The position numbers and the translations under genes were made by a program. Shown one piece after another: positions 46,138 through 57,857 of a DNA stretch of 64,000 nucleotides. How positions within the stretch are numbered: the stretch's first letter is position 1; each line of letters starts with the position of its first letter. Source of the stretch: Acanthosoma haemorrhoidale (Eukaryota > Arthropoda > Insecta > Hemiptera > Acanthosomatidae). Below the pieces are notes generated by a model. The model did not search any database. It saw nothing but the letters and a program-made list of their open reading frames with translations, and was not told where the DNA came from. The stretch is from NCBI GenBank assembly GCA_930367205.1, contig OV884013.1:116770869-116834868 (forward strand), given 5' to 3'.

Positions 46138-46400
46138 TATTTACGAACAAAATTTAATTTTTTGAAATTTCATACTATGGAATTTCATGAACTTGGAAGG
46201 GATGATAGGTATATTAGTTCAAGAATGCAGGGTATATTAAGATCGTTATGGAGGGTTTTGTTGCTGGTGTAATAAGGGGCATTTACTATTGTTCTCAGGA
46301 CTTCTGATTGAAAGGATTGGATACGCTTGATGTTCGACTTTTTAGCTGTCCGCCATGATGAAATTCAAAAATTCAAATCATAAATAGCATCTGGTAGAGA
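46138..46400. repeat. dispersed repeat Y, copy 1, split by a LINE-A fragment
   Basis: ACAAAATTTAATTTTTTGAA (46146) and TAAATAGCATCTGGTAGAGA (46382) match 54609 and 54833 in the same order. In this copy a LINE-A piece (46169-46357) lies between them; in the other, unrelated sequence does. The family is unidentified. Confidence 0.55.
46169..46357 (-). mobile_element. LINE-A coding fragment
   Basis: The minus strand covers the codons from the GTAKKSNIKRIQ region to KFMKFHS. It is truncated at both ends and has no 3' UTR, so it is either an internally primed insertion or a remnant of a larger copy. Confidence 0.85.
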
Positions 46401-47194
46401 AACTTAAGGTTAAAGATTTGAGGAACTTTCGAATTTTTACCAATAAATGATTATTTTATCGAGAGAGGGAAAGATATTTATTGCAATTTCATTACATTAA
46501 TTTATCTACATTGAAGAGATTTGCTACTTCGTTCATTTTCTTCTTATTGGCTTATAAAAAATTATCAATAGTTAAATATTTTAAATTTAGGGGAAGAACG
46601 TGTATCGGGATTGTAGAGAATGTACACGTACTTCTAAAAACACAAATGGATTGAATTATTTTCGTAACCACAGTGTTCTGCTTGAAAGTATTGCCTACCC
46701 TTTAGTGCTGGGCGATCATATGGTTTTAATATATCATTATAAATTATATTTTATTAGCAATATAAATAATAATAATGTCCCATTGGCTGTTATTACAAGT
46801 TGCCCTTTAACACCTAGGCCCTAAACGCCCACGGAGAGGAGAAGACACCCCTGCGGAGAAACCTCTGGGATGACTACGAAGAAGATAGCTCTCACTCGAC
46901 CCCTGACCCAGGTTTCTCCGAGCGCCCTTCCAAATCGGGAACCTCCGACCCACCCTCGGTGCATCTTCTAGGGTTATCTGCGCATCCTATACGCCGTTTT
47001 ATTATTATAGACTGCGCCTCTCCTCTGCGCACTTTCTTCTGCGCGTAAATCAAGGCCCATCCGAGGGAGAGCGCTAATGCGGCAACCGTCCTTTCCCGGG
47101 TCAGGGGATGGGAGCATGATAACATCACGTTCAAACATAACTAACAAATAGGCTTATTATGTAATATATAAGATATTATATATATATATTATTA
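46401..47194. other. no gene; one GC-rich patch
   Basis: 46820-47120 is distinctly GC-rich with sharp edges and carries the minus-strand frame 46892-47134, which I cannot assign. Composition suggests a foreign or formerly coding piece. The frame at 46600-46824 is unassigned. Confidence 0.4.
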
Positions 47195-48093
47195 GGTCGG
47201 TGCGAATGAAATGTCAGATTCTTTAAGTGAATATATTAAACTGCATATATTTTTCCAAAAGCTGTTTATTTAATAAAAATATGCTCCATTTACTTCAATA
47301 CACGTTTCCCATGGGGTTTTTAATGCATAGATGCCTGTCTTGAATAAATTCTGATCTTTAGAATCAATGAACTCTGATATGGCATTTTTCAGACTGTCTT
47401 CATTTTCGTACTGTTTAGCCCGTAAAAACAGTTCTAAATGTTTAAATAAATGAAATTTGGTTGGCGAAAGATCCGGTGAATAAGGTGGGTGCTGCAAAAT
47501 TTCATATTTTAATTCATTTAATTTTATTAAATTTATTACCGACCTTATTTCGCTCGGTTAGTTCGTGCGGTATCCATTTTTTCACCTTGCCAATTTCAGA
47601 AAGATGTCGCAATATTGTTGTATGGTCAACTTCCATTCTGGCAGCAAGTTCATTTGAAGAAACAGTTGGATTCGTTTCCACCAATGCTTTCAGAGCATCA
47701 TTTTTCACAGACGTTTCGGGTCTTCCACGCGGTTCATTTTAGAGGGAAAAATCACCAGACCGAAATTTTTCAAACCAACGCTGCACTTTTCGATCGTTCA
47801 CAGTATTCTCCCCAAACGCCTGGTTTATATTGCGTGCAGCTTTTGCAGCATTATTACCAAGTTTATACTCATATAAGAAAATTACACGAATATCGGTTGA
47901 ATTTATATCGGTGCAAAATTCAAAGCAAATAACAAAAGGGAACACTTTTGAGAAAATCTTCTTTGCTAAAATGTGGCTCTGGCAATGGACAGTACGACTA
48001 TAAACCAGGTTATGTCAAAAACAAAAGCATAACAAAAACAGGGAGACAAACGTTCACATTTAGAGAAAATCCGACATTTCATACGCACCAACC
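47195..48093 (-). mobile_element. mariner element, internally deleted
   Basis: The terminal repeats (GGTCGGTGCGAATGAAATGT on the left, GGTTGGTGCGTATGAAATGT on the right arm) agree at about 23 of 26 positions and are flanked by TA on both sides. At 899 bases it is shorter than the usual ~1.3 kb. The minus strand encodes the mariner N-terminus, the second helix-turn-helix with the WIPHEL motif, and the C-terminal part. The region with the first two catalytic Asp residues is missing. Confidence 0.9.
47270..47945 (-). pseudogene. mariner transposase pseudogene
   Basis: The N-terminal fragment (47945-47739) has EYKLGNNAAKAARNINQAFG and RKVQRWFEKFRSGDFSL and then a TAA stop. The next fragment (47708-47514) holds the second helix-turn-helix and KVKKWIPHELTERN. 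The last fragment (47497-47270) has HPPYSPDLSPTKFHLFKHLE and ends WETCIEVNGAYFY. In functional mariners the motif reads PTD; here the third catalytic Asp is Lys. The gene thus lacks two catalytic Asp residues by deletion and the third by substitution. Confidence 0.88.
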
Positions 48094-50098
48094 TATGTAT
48101 TTTCTATTAGTTGAGGTTCAATGAACTCAACAACTTTTTTATTTTGGGACCAAAAGTATACAGGTTTCGCTAAATCCATATTATCCCACATGACAATATG
48201 ATGACACCCATGTATGTTTCAAACATAACTCGACAATACGAACTTAAATTAGGGTGCTTAAGGTCGGCACCCTACTGCAATGAACCTTTCAAATCTATCG
48301 CCCTGCCCATTGTTCTAATGTACAATGTTCAGGTCACTCGAGTTCTGAGGGCAAAGGGTCTTCTTGTAACTGTACATTCATGATGTTGCAGCTTTTAAAT
48401 TTCTTTTTATGGTTTCCATTTGTAAAATTTCAGATCTATTGCTCTAAACGGTTTTTTTTTAAAGGCCGAAACATTGTTTAATGAGAATTTGACTCACATG
48501 GTTCTTCAACTCACAAGAATCTTCAAATATAAAATTTTGTTTATTAATTACACCTTTTTTAAATATTTTATTAATTTTGATTCTAACCATAAATCCTTAT
48601 GTGTCAGTCCAGTGTCTCCAGCTCAAGCTAAATACAGTAGAAGTATGTACTCCATAGAACATAATTACGCTTCAGTAAAAAAGTGACAAATCATCATCTA
48701 CACCCGCAGCGAATGCAAATCTTATATGAAAATAAAAGAATTGCAAATACCTCTCCAAATTAGGATTTCATAAAACATTTTTTCTGAATAACACATCACA
48801 CACGAACAACACACCAACATTCTAGGGCATTAAACATAAAAGCTATTATTTAAAACTATTAAAAGACAGGTATGTTGATCTATCCCAAATGAACTAATCA
48901 AAATATTATTTTAACACTATCCATCGTGTCCGTGCTTAGTGAGAAATGTTTGGTTACTGAGCGCATCTAATTTAATTTCGAATATTAGTAAAATCTATTT
49001 ACAGAAAATTCTGCCCCTTATATCTACTATTTACAGTGGTATAATAAATACTAATAATAACTATTATAAATTATTGGCCATGAATTAATAAAAAACGAAT
49101 GATGGAATTTTCGTGAGGCTTGATTGAATCAAGATACAGTATCTCTCTGACATGACGACTTTGAAGATTTTTCGGTACGTTGTGCTTCGCTGCCACTAGA
49201 TTACGGTAATTCAAATATCACACGAAGAGCTTGACCCCTGACCCTTGTGGATCTCGTGCTAAACCGAAAATCCGAATTAGTGGCACTTAATGGTACTGTT
49301 AACATTTGCCCCCGCTGGCCGGTGAGAGAAGAAAACACGTGCTGTGGGAAAGACTTCCACCGAGAACGGCCACCGGCGAGTGATGTACAATTATCTTCTA
49401 GGGCCGGCTACCGTCCGTGCGCACGACCGGACCATCTTAACGAGAGGAGTTCCCTTTTTACTTGTTCTTCTGCAGAGAGCCGGAGGCACGACTTGGCATG
49501 GGAAAGGTATCAATAACAGCGCATCAATTCACTTTCGAATTTACTTAATAGTGCAAACCCTTTGAGGGGGGGGGGGATCTGCCGAAGGAGCGGAAAATTC
49601 GGCTTATCACGCAACGTTGGGTAACCACCCCTTCAATCTCTGCACGGGAAAATGATATAGGAAATGTCAAGTGAGTCATGGAGCGGGCAAATTCAAGTAA
49701 TCAAGTTGAATCGCACAATTTGCGAAATATATTTTGGGTTGAAATGACATCAATTGTTTGCTCATCGACTGCTAGGGCCCTGTCTGTCGGCCATGTTCTG
49801 GAGCTGCAGAATTTGAAATGCGCGAGCACGAAATAAAGAAAATTAACACGCTAATTTCCAAAAAGTACTAAATCCATGTTTTGAAATTTTACGGAAAACA
49901 CGACATTTTGCTCTTAACTTGTTATTGGACCAATTATTTTGAAAAATCTAGATTTGGAACAAACGAGGATACCGTACTTTTTGGCAATGACTTAATAGAA
50001 TACTGTACGTTTTGGGAACTAAATGGCTCTAGTATCCTTAGGAATGAAATGAATTATGTATTTTTTGGGAATAACTACAATTTTGAAACGTGATTTTA
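48094..50098. other. no gene; one balanced island
   Basis: AT-rich except for 49200-49530, which is GC-rich, repeat-free and contains the overlapping frames 49247-49516 and 49344-49565, neither recognised. A nine-G run lies near 49567. Confidence 0.4.
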
Positions 50099-50151
50099 TA
50101 GGTCTTACCAAGCCATCAGATTTTGTAGGTCTTACCAAGCCATCAGATTTT
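50099..50151. repeat. 27-base tandem duplication
   Basis: TAGGTCTTACCAAGCCATCA plus ATTTTG occurs twice back to back, without differences over the 26 shared bases. Confidence 0.95.
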
Positions 50152-50410
50152 AAAACCGAGCCATTAGAATATAAATACGTCATCTTAGCTAATTAATGGG
50201 CTGTAATTATGCTTTATAAAGTTGGCAGTGATTTCCATATCGTTGGATCATCATGCTCACCAAGTATACCATGGTTCTTGTTATTCAAAAGCTGGAAGAG
50301 TCCCAGAGACTCAGGAGTCATATTATCGGTGTTTCCAACAATGTCCATCGCTAGCTATTATGAGAGGAATTCATTGAAAGAACGCCTTCTTTTCAATTTG
50401 AGAAATTAAA

Positions 50411-50956
50411 CCCAATTATATCAATTTATCAATATCCTGATAAATTATTTTAAAATAAATTTCAGGTGAAAAATTCAAAAATAAAAAGCTGAACAGTAAA
50501 TTAGGATTCTTCTGACTTAAATTTTGGACCTGTATATTTTTCCACATAACATATTTTAACGCCAATCATGAACGAAACTTTGCACACAAGGTTATTTTTT
50601 AATAAAAAGGCTAAAAAGACAAGAACTAAACACACGCTTTGGACAACTGTACAGACTACTTCAAAGGACATCCCATCTCTCAATATAAAATAAATTACTA
50701 ATCTACAAAGTTATACTTAAGCCAATCTGGACATACGGAATAGCGCTATGGGGGACAGCAAAAAAGTCGAACATCAAGCGCATCCAATCCTTTCAATCAA
50801 AAGTCCTGGGAACGATATTAAATGCCCCTTATTACGTCAGCAACAAAACCCTTCATAAAGATCTAAATATACCTTACATTCTTGAACTAATCTCTGTCAA
50901 GCTTATGAAATTCCATAGTAACCTATTCAATCACCCTAATCCCAATTATATCAATT
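50411..50956 (+). mobile_element. LINE-A fragment inside a 16-base direct repeat
   Basis: CCCAATTATATCAATT occurs at 50411-50426 and 50941-50956. The 514 bases between include LINE-A coding sequence from about 50605 (AGGCTAAAAAGACAAGAACT) to CACCCTAATCCC at 50942, where the copy ends before the stop codon and 3' UTR. The direct repeats look like a target duplication, yet the LINE 3' end is missing. Internal priming or later deletion are possible. The origin of 50427-50604 is unknown. Confidence 0.65.
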
Positions 50957-52045
50957 AAACCCCACCCAGTATTTCTGGGGTTATGTTCCCATTTTATATA
51001 AACAGTCAAGAGTCAATAGCAAGTGTTTTGCAGCAGGAGTTTTTAAACTGGGTCTGTAAAAAAACATTGTTTATAAAAAACAATAACTTTTAAACTAATA
51101 GCGATAATGTTGGGTCACAACGTGAACGTTGAACCAGCGGCCTGCAGTTGCGTACTACGACCTGGCTAGGGAAAGTGATGTGGGAGTTATCGGCTGCATC
51201 TAATGGATGCGCAAACAATACATATTAATATGGCGGGAGATAACAGGTCATTTGTAAACTGCGCGGACTCCGCAATCTCCATCGGCCGTAATGTAGGGTA
51301 CTAGGACCTATCCTGCGCCAAATGAGAGGTCTCGGTCTTAAATAGACTTCACCCTGCGTTTAGGGAACTATCCCGTAGGCATTACAGGGATTAGGGACCC
51401 GATGAGAGCAGATCTCACGGCTGACATAGAGTCGTTCTATTTAATAAATTGCTTAATCCCACAAGGGGAGGGGGGAGGACCATTGATTATTTTTAATGCG
51501 CATGCTCGGACGGTCCCCGATGCTATCACGGCTATAACCAGCGAGCCGACGTCCTGTCCCAGAATGGCCTGCAATTATCCCATCAATATGTCCCGCGGGC
51601 CCTTATCCGCCTCTTATAAAGCCACATATAACAGGCAACGTGATCTGTAATAGATTGCTAATGATCTTTTCATGCTAATTTAATTTACGGGCAGACAGGG
51701 TTGTTTGTAGTATTTATTGTTTCTAACCTATGTCAGGGGGAGGAAGGTATGCTTAATTTACATATAAAAAATATTTTATCCCTTGTTAACTCAGCACAAG
51801 CCATTCTCTTGTAAAAATACTACTTCTGCAAGAAGTCACGATTTGTTTTGCTTTAACAATATCGATATGATCGTTAAATTAAAAACTATAATATGAGTAG
51901 AATATATGGAATTCAGTCCATTTAAAAAAAAAAAAAAATATCATGTTAAGTTTAATGACCACCTAACAATTAAAAAGTACCTTCATATTTCATTGTTAAT
52001 TGAACATATTAGTTACAATGTAATCTGTAGTATCTGAAGTAATCT
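50957..52045. other. no gene; balanced island 51110-51660
   Basis: The island is less AT-rich and repeat-free, with a POU/homeodomain-like ATGCTAATTTAATTTA at 51673. The frame 51402-51650 lies in it but is unassigned. The rest is AT-rich. Confidence 0.4.
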
Positions 52046-52246
52046 GAAGGTGAGCCCCATCCACTAGTCATGTTCACATTGTATTGTAATTTTAACTTCA
52101 AATAGAAAATTTTGTTTTTGTTAATATTACCTCCTTTAAATGCATCTGCACATGCAGCACGAGGAGAATATTGTAATTATTGTTCATTGAATTTTGATCA
52201 TAAATTCTAAAATGTTCTTAAATAAAGAAGTTTTAAAAGGGGGAGG

Positions 52247-52276
<30 letters not shown>
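52046..52276 (+). mobile_element. LINE-B-type 3' UTR, variant 2
   Basis: Begins with a degraded hairpin (GGTGAGCCCCATCCAC) and ends in a 29-base A tract at about 52248-52276. It corresponds to the minus-strand copy at 9180-9364, including GCAGCACGAGGAGAA. Confidence 0.65.
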
Positions 52277-52279
<3 letters not shown>

Positions 52280-52743
52280 AGAAGTTGATGCTTTCTACTA
52301 GAACAAAGTGATGATATGATGATATGATATTCAAATATACTGGTCATAGCTGGAGAGTTATAAGTACATTTAGTGTCATCACAGACAGATATTTCAGTAG
52401 ACTGTTGATTTTTTTTTCTATTCTAAATCTGGTTAACCAATCAAGTTTGATCTTATGTAAATAAAAACTTACATTGTATGGCTTTTCGAGTGAAATTAAT
52501 TATAAATTTTGAGTGGCCTGCCTACAGGTCTTCAATTTGGTATTTCTTTTAAACACTAAAATACATATTCATATCACTATGTTAAATATAGATGCTGTCA
52601 ATTGCTTTCAAAGTTCTATGTGAAGTAGAGATGTGCCAAAAGCGAGACGTTTCATTTCCACATTTGAAACCTGCCAGTACTTTTAACGGTTTATGATTTT
52701 ATGTATTCAAAAGTGTTCACATTTAATTGTTTATTTTTTTTTA
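52277..52743. other. no gene recognised
   Basis: AT-rich DNA without a plausible frame or window repeat. Confidence 0.45.
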
Positions 52744-53325
52744 TTAAACAGCTTTATAATGATAAAATTACAATCTGCCTTATTGGGCAATAAGTAATTG
52801 TGATAAATGGTCTCATTCATACCATATTTACAATTTTTCATTCACTCGCTCATTCATACAGTATTTACAAACAGCCCAGATACCTCTCATGTCCACATGG
52901 TCGTCACCTCCCTCGCATGCGAAAGAGGAAGCGAAGTTTGGGAAAGTACCCCACGCTCGTATCACCGGATACGAACTAGAAGAGGAAGTCTAAGAGCTTA
53001 AGAGCATCAGACGCTAAGGACATGATTGGAGAAACTGGCCATTGCCAGGACTCCCACTGTCACTTATTTATAGCAGATCACGAGGCCACTGCCGTATTAG
53101 TCTCCGAGGAGGATTATAGGGATGATTGGTGTAGTGCATGGCTGTGCTAAGAGGCTACTATGGAATTTCATGAACTTGGGAGGGATGAGTTCAAGAATGT
53201 AGGATATATTCAGATCATTATGGAGGGTTTTGTTGCTGACGTAATAAGGGGCATTTACTATTTTTCTCAGGATTGAAATGGTTGGATGCGCTTAGTGTTC
53301 GACTTTTTTGCTGTCCCCCATAGCA
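52744..53325 (-). mobile_element. LINE-A copy: coding end plus 3' UTR
   Basis: The minus strand runs from the GGGGGACAGC codons (LWGTAKK region) through the stop and the full 3' UTR to TCATTATAAAGCTGTTTAAT followed by an A-rich tail. It is one of the best examples of the AAAGCTGTTTA end type. The frame 52807-53001 on the plus strand is a shadow. Confidence 0.88.
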
Positions 53326-53949
53326 ATGAGGGGACATTTCTTATGGCACTAAATTGGGCCATGGATGCGACAAAACTCTTCATTTACTGGTGGTTTTTTT
53401 GTTTCTCTTTTCTATTCGTCTTTTATTTTCATTCGGTCTTTCACCTATTCTCTATCGGGTTTTTTCTTATTTATCCCATAATAATGTCTCTTGAACTTAA
53501 TAGCTAAACTCTTTCCCATTTTCTAATAAACTCTTGTAATGTATTTTAATTCCACTTAATAAGCCGCTTCAGGATCTTCTATCGTAACACTTCACCACAA
53601 GGTAAGAGACCTGATTGTGCATCGGTGTAATTTGGCCAAAAAAGATAATTTAATTTCATACAAGACGGGATTATTAGCCTGGGATGAACAGCCGGGAATT
53701 ATCACAGTTCCCGAAGGCTACCCCCGAAAAGGCGGAAGGTTTTATTTATGTTAATTTATTCATCAGAAGGGAACGGTGGATTTGTGCAGGCGGACGTGCG
53801 GGCGAGCTCGGAAATGTAAATCAGTGATTTTACAGCGGCGGCCTAAATATCCCAGAGTTACGAGGGCGAATCGTTAGTAATACATTGATGCTCGCTTACA
53901 CTTTTTTGAAGGAATAATTTTTTTATGTTTTACATCAATAAAGTCCACG
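53326..53949. other. no gene; balanced island 53560-53900
   Basis: The island contains GC-rich clusters around 53690-53850 and no repeat match. The frame at 53286-53507 is hydrophobic low complexity. Confidence 0.4.
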
Positions 53950-54572
53950 AAATGTAAATTTTTTGACGGTTTCGTCTCAAACTCTGATGATCTATAAATG
54001 TGTCCTCCGGCCAGCTCTGCTGTACGGTGCCCCGCTATTTCCCCACTTGACTGACAATACAGCTAAAAGTCTCCGAAATTTCCAGAATGGGATCATGCGA
54101 AAAGTGGTCAGACATACCTCTCTTGAGAGGTTTAAAGAACGCTGACCTGCACCCGTTGCTGGGCGTCCCATGGGTGAGTTCATCCGCTGGAGACACATCA
54201 AGTTTTTCGACGAGTTGCAGCACCTGACAAACCCAGTGTTTAACACTATGGCCCCACCACCCCTCCCGTATCGATGGCAACAGACAGTCGGGGAAAAATT
54301 AGGTTAAGAATTAGTATGTAAGTTAGTTTTAAGTTCGATCAAAAAGGTGAGCCCCATCACCTTTATTAGTCAGTTCAGTCCAGTCACGTATAATGTATAT
54401 CATTATACTTGTTTATTCCATTATATAATTTTTATAAAATAACAAAACCTGTATATAATGTAGCACCGCTACAGGAAATACAAAAATAATTTGTAAATAG
54501 ATTCGCCTGAGGATCTATAATTGTATATAATTGTCTGTGAATTTAAAGGAGCCATGAAGAAAAGAAAAAAAT
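53950..54572 (+). mobile_element. LINE-B copy: reverse transcriptase end plus complete 3' UTR
   Basis: The frame from 53963 reads IYKCVLRPALLYGAPLFPHL, then LRNFQNGIMRKVVRHTS, a pattern typical of the C-terminal part of LINE reverse transcriptases. After one TGA stop (54143) the same frame continues through MGEFIRWRHIKFFDELQHLT and NPVF to a natural-looking TAA near 54304. The 3' UTR starts with a hairpin at 54346-54361 about 40 bases after the stop. It ends in an A-rich tail near 54570. It is the longest LINE-B copy here. The clade is not assigned. Confidence 0.85.
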
Positions 54573-54593
54573 AATTTACTTTTTTAAGTGGTC

Positions 54594-54850
54594 CTGAAAT
54601 TATTTATGAACAAAATTTAATTTTTTGAAATTGAAATGAAATAAAGTCGTGAAAAGTGAAAGATACTATATCAAAAGGTACTTCCCATAGGTACGCTTGA
54701 TTATTTAACTGATTGAAAAAAATATTGATAAGTCATACCATCTTCATCATACCGGAATATATTTAAAATTGTATTATCGTTACTAGACCTAACCTGTACT
54801 TGCAGTATGTTGAAATTAAAAAATTCAAATTTTAAATAGCATCTGATAGA
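54594..54850. repeat. dispersed repeat Y, copy 2
   Basis: Shares its start and end blocks with 46138-46400, in the same orientation. The interior (54640-54810) is not shared because the other copy has a LINE-A piece or deletion there. Confidence 0.55.
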
Positions 54851-54883
54851 GAGACTTTAACCTTAAGGTTACAATGTTTTGAC

Positions 54884-55445
54884 CGCTATGGGGGACAGCA
54901 AAAACGTCGAACATCAAACGAATCCCATCCTTTTAATCCAAAGTCCTGAGAATAATAGTAAATTCCCCTTATTAAATCAGCAACAAAACCCTTCATAACG
55001 ATCTTAATATGCCTTACATTCTTTTACTAATCCCCTAGCACAGTCATTACACTGCGTCACTCATCCCTATAATCCTCCTCGGAGACTGAAACGTTAGTTG
55101 GCTAGTAACCTGATATAAATGCGTGACAGCGGGAGTCCTGGCAATGGCCAGTTTCTCTAATCATGTCCTGAGCGTCTGTGGCTCTGGCACTCTTGGTCAG
55201 TCTCCGCTAGCTTGTATCCGGTGACGCGACAGACAGAGGAGCGTGGGGGACTTCCCAAGACTCCGCTTCCTCTTTCGTATGCGAGGGAGGTGACAAACAT
55301 GTGGATTTGGGAGGACTCTGGGCTGTCTGTAAATATTTTATGAATGAGCGAGTGAATGATGAATTGTAAATATGGTATGAATGAGAGCATTTATCTTAAT
55401 TACTTATCGCCTAATAAGGCAGATTGTAATTTCAGCACAATAAAG
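54884..55445 (+). mobile_element. LINE-A copy with internal coding deletion and complete 3' UTR
   Basis: Starts at CTATGGGGGACAGCAAAAAC, jumps from LNMPYIL codons to CCCCTAGCACAGTCATTACA (about 60 coding bases lost), then has the full 3' UTR to GCACAATAAAGGA. The minus-strand frame 55157-55390 is a UTR shadow. Confidence 0.88.
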
Positions 55446-56351
55446 GATAAAGTACAATAACTTAGTGATTAAATATCAAGTTTATTCCTCAGCTACCTTA
55501 TATTTAGCATGTTCCTTGCTATTTCCTTTACTAAAAAAATGTTTGCTCAAATATTTCATTTATTATGTTGCGATTGTTCATTACTAATTTTTATGATACT
55601 ATAGTCTTAACTTGGGCAATATTCTAGACAAGAGACCCGGGCAGGGGCTGAGCACTCGTTAGATATGGTGGACATGGTAGAGGCGTTTGATACCGACTGG
55701 GGCCGCCCTCATGGATTGCATGTCCGACATGTCCAGTTGCAGAGCGACGTGAGAAAAGCAGCCGAAGCATGCCAAGGCTGGTTCAACGCTGATAATAACT
55801 ATTAGCGCGGTGTGGCAAGGGTCCATCCAGGCTTGCGCATCATATTCCGTGTCCTCGCCGGCTTCTCACAGGTGTGTAAGTGGCGAACTGTTGGCACAAC
55901 GGAGTGAGGATTAACATTTTTCCATAATTTTTGAAGAATTCTGACGCTGGCCTTATCCCCAGGAGGATCATGTTACCCGGCGAGATAAAGGGGTGACGGT
56001 TGTAACTTAATATTTTGCAATTATATAAATGAATTCGCGATGGAATCGTTCGGTGTGAGAGTTTGTAGTGTTTCCTCATTTCGAAAAACTAGCCGAACCG
56101 GCCCGACGAAAGCAGTAAAACCATACCAAGCTGGATCCTTACAGGGAGAGAGTTCAAAGTTCAATTTTGACGTCCCACTTTGGAATAATTTTAAATATGA
56201 AATATTTTGATCTGGCCAAATCCACAACTTTGGCTCAGGTACTATACAAGTCACTTGTAGTTTGTGGTCCAAAATCACACAAATAATAAATAGAACTATC
56301 AAATATTATATACCTTAGAAGCCTAGTAGCTTAATGTCCATGCCTGCTTAT
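55446..56351. other. no gene recognised
   Basis: Balanced at 55620-55880 and 56040-56110, AT-rich elsewhere. Frames at 55840-56079 (-) and 56021-56302 (-) are unassigned; the second is protein-like in parts but has no domain I know. Confidence 0.35.
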
Positions 56352-56719
56352 TTATAGCTTGGCTTGACCTTGACCTGCTATAAATGCGTGACAGTGGGAT
56401 TCCTGGCAATGGCCAGTTTCTCCAATCATGTCCTGAGCGTCTGTGGCTCTCACGCTCTTGGTCAGTTTCCGCTAGCTCGTATCCGGTGACGCGACTGACA
56501 GAGGAGCGTGGGGGACTTCCCAAGACTCCGCTTCCTCTTTCGTATGCGAGGGAGGTGACAAACATGTGGATTTAGGAGGCCTCTGGGTTGTCTGTAAATA
56601 TTTTTACGAATGAGCGAGTGAATGACGAATCGTAAATATGGTATGAAAGTGAGCATTTATCTTGATCTTTAGCACAATAAAAATAATTAAATTAATTAAT
56701 TATAGCTAGGCTCAACTTT
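56352..56719 (+). mobile_element. LINE-A 3' UTR copy with a decayed target duplication
   Basis: TTATAGCTTGGCTTGACCTT (56352-56371) and TTATAGCTAGGCTCAACTTT (56700-56719) agree at 16 of 20 positions and flank a 3' UTR that ends GCACAATAAAAATAATTAAA. The divergence between the flanks suggests an older insertion than the 29.6-kb copy. Confidence 0.8.
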
Positions 56720-57069
56720 TTTGTATTTTCAATCTACTCGTAAATGTTTGGTAATTTCCCTGCCCACTTCTCTCAATGAATGGACACTTGGTCATGCTTT
56801 TTCAAGTCCGAATCCATTTTTACCTCTTTTACAATCGAAAAACTCTCAAAGAGCCTTTTCGAATCTGTTTACAATCTTCCTTCTTCTAGTTAGTGTGTGG
56901 AAATTCGCTAAGTAACATTTGACCTCCTAAATCAGGGTGCTCCCTTGTCTTCCTCGTTACGTATACAATATTTCCTTGGTCCATAGCTTTTCCAAACCAT
57001 TAACTACCATCAGCATCCCTATATGTACAATCTGCTACAGCTCAAATCCTCAGTCTACTCTCAGAAAAC
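56720..57069. other. no gene recognised
   Basis: Balanced DNA with the unassigned frames 56721-56915 and 56937-57122. Confidence 0.35.
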
Positions 57070-57290
57070 GAAATCCCTTTTTGACCTTTAACCACCACTC
57101 TCTGGAATTCTCTCCCTCCTAATGCTCAAAAATGCTTCATGCTTACGTGCCTTCAAAACCTTCTTATTCCAAAACTTATATTTATATTTGTGAACTCCAT
57201 CTGACGATCTAGCTAACTGTGTTTGGTGTGTGAAGGTTTCTATCAATATACGACTTATTGTTATTGTTTGTGCTGTGACTATCAACTAAA
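57070..57290 (-). repeat. unidentified repeat Z, copy 1
   Basis: The minus-strand frame ends KFWNKKVLKARKHEAFLSIR then RERIPESGG. Related codons (EAF, IRRWRIPESS) appear on the plus strand at 58461-58560 and 63685-63780, and the sequence after the stop resembles 58790-58890. It is probably the 3' end of another coding element, family unknown. Confidence 0.5.
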
Positions 57291-57605
57291 ATACCTGGTA
57301 ACTAACGTGTAATTTAATCGTTTGATGCTTTAATTCTAATGCCATTGTAAATCTTTACAGATTAATAAAATCAGTTATTGAATTATTCAAACCAACCTAC
57401 ATATTTAAAATGTGTTTTCTAACGTCGTGGTTCTTATTTTAATTTAACAATTGTATTATGCCGATTTATTTTATTTGTCTATTGTAAATAAGGGTTTTTT
57501 GAACCTCAACTGAAAAGAACCGAACCAGGAGGGTTTAAAAGTAGTAGCGAACATTAGGCCGAGGAAAGCAGGAGATGGAATGTATATTTGAAGCTAATTT
57601 AAAAA

Positions 57606-57857
57606 ATGACCGCGTGTAAGCCTTTAGAGGAAAAAATAAATAAATGGGATAGAACCCAGCTGAAAGAAAAATGCGTGGAACTGATGAAAATAAATGCACC
57701 TTTTACCGGCGGTAATCTGTTCCGTGTGTCTTATGGCTCCGTGGACCAGGTCCGGACTAATGCCGCTGTCCGGGCGCTAAGACAGACCTTTCTGTCAGCC
57801 CTCGCCTCCATCGCTATCGACCGAACCAATCCAACGGCCCAAATATATTTAATCTGA
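57606..57857 (+). pseudogene. unidentified 83-residue ORF in a balanced island
   Basis: ATG at 57606 opens a frame ending at TGA 57855, with MTACKPLEEKINKWDRTQLK and VSYGSVDQVRTNAAVRALRQ readable. It is hydrophilic with an Ala/Leu-rich second half, no low complexity, and more balanced composition than its flanks. I do not recognise it. It could be a host exon, a small gene or chance. Confidence 0.3.
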
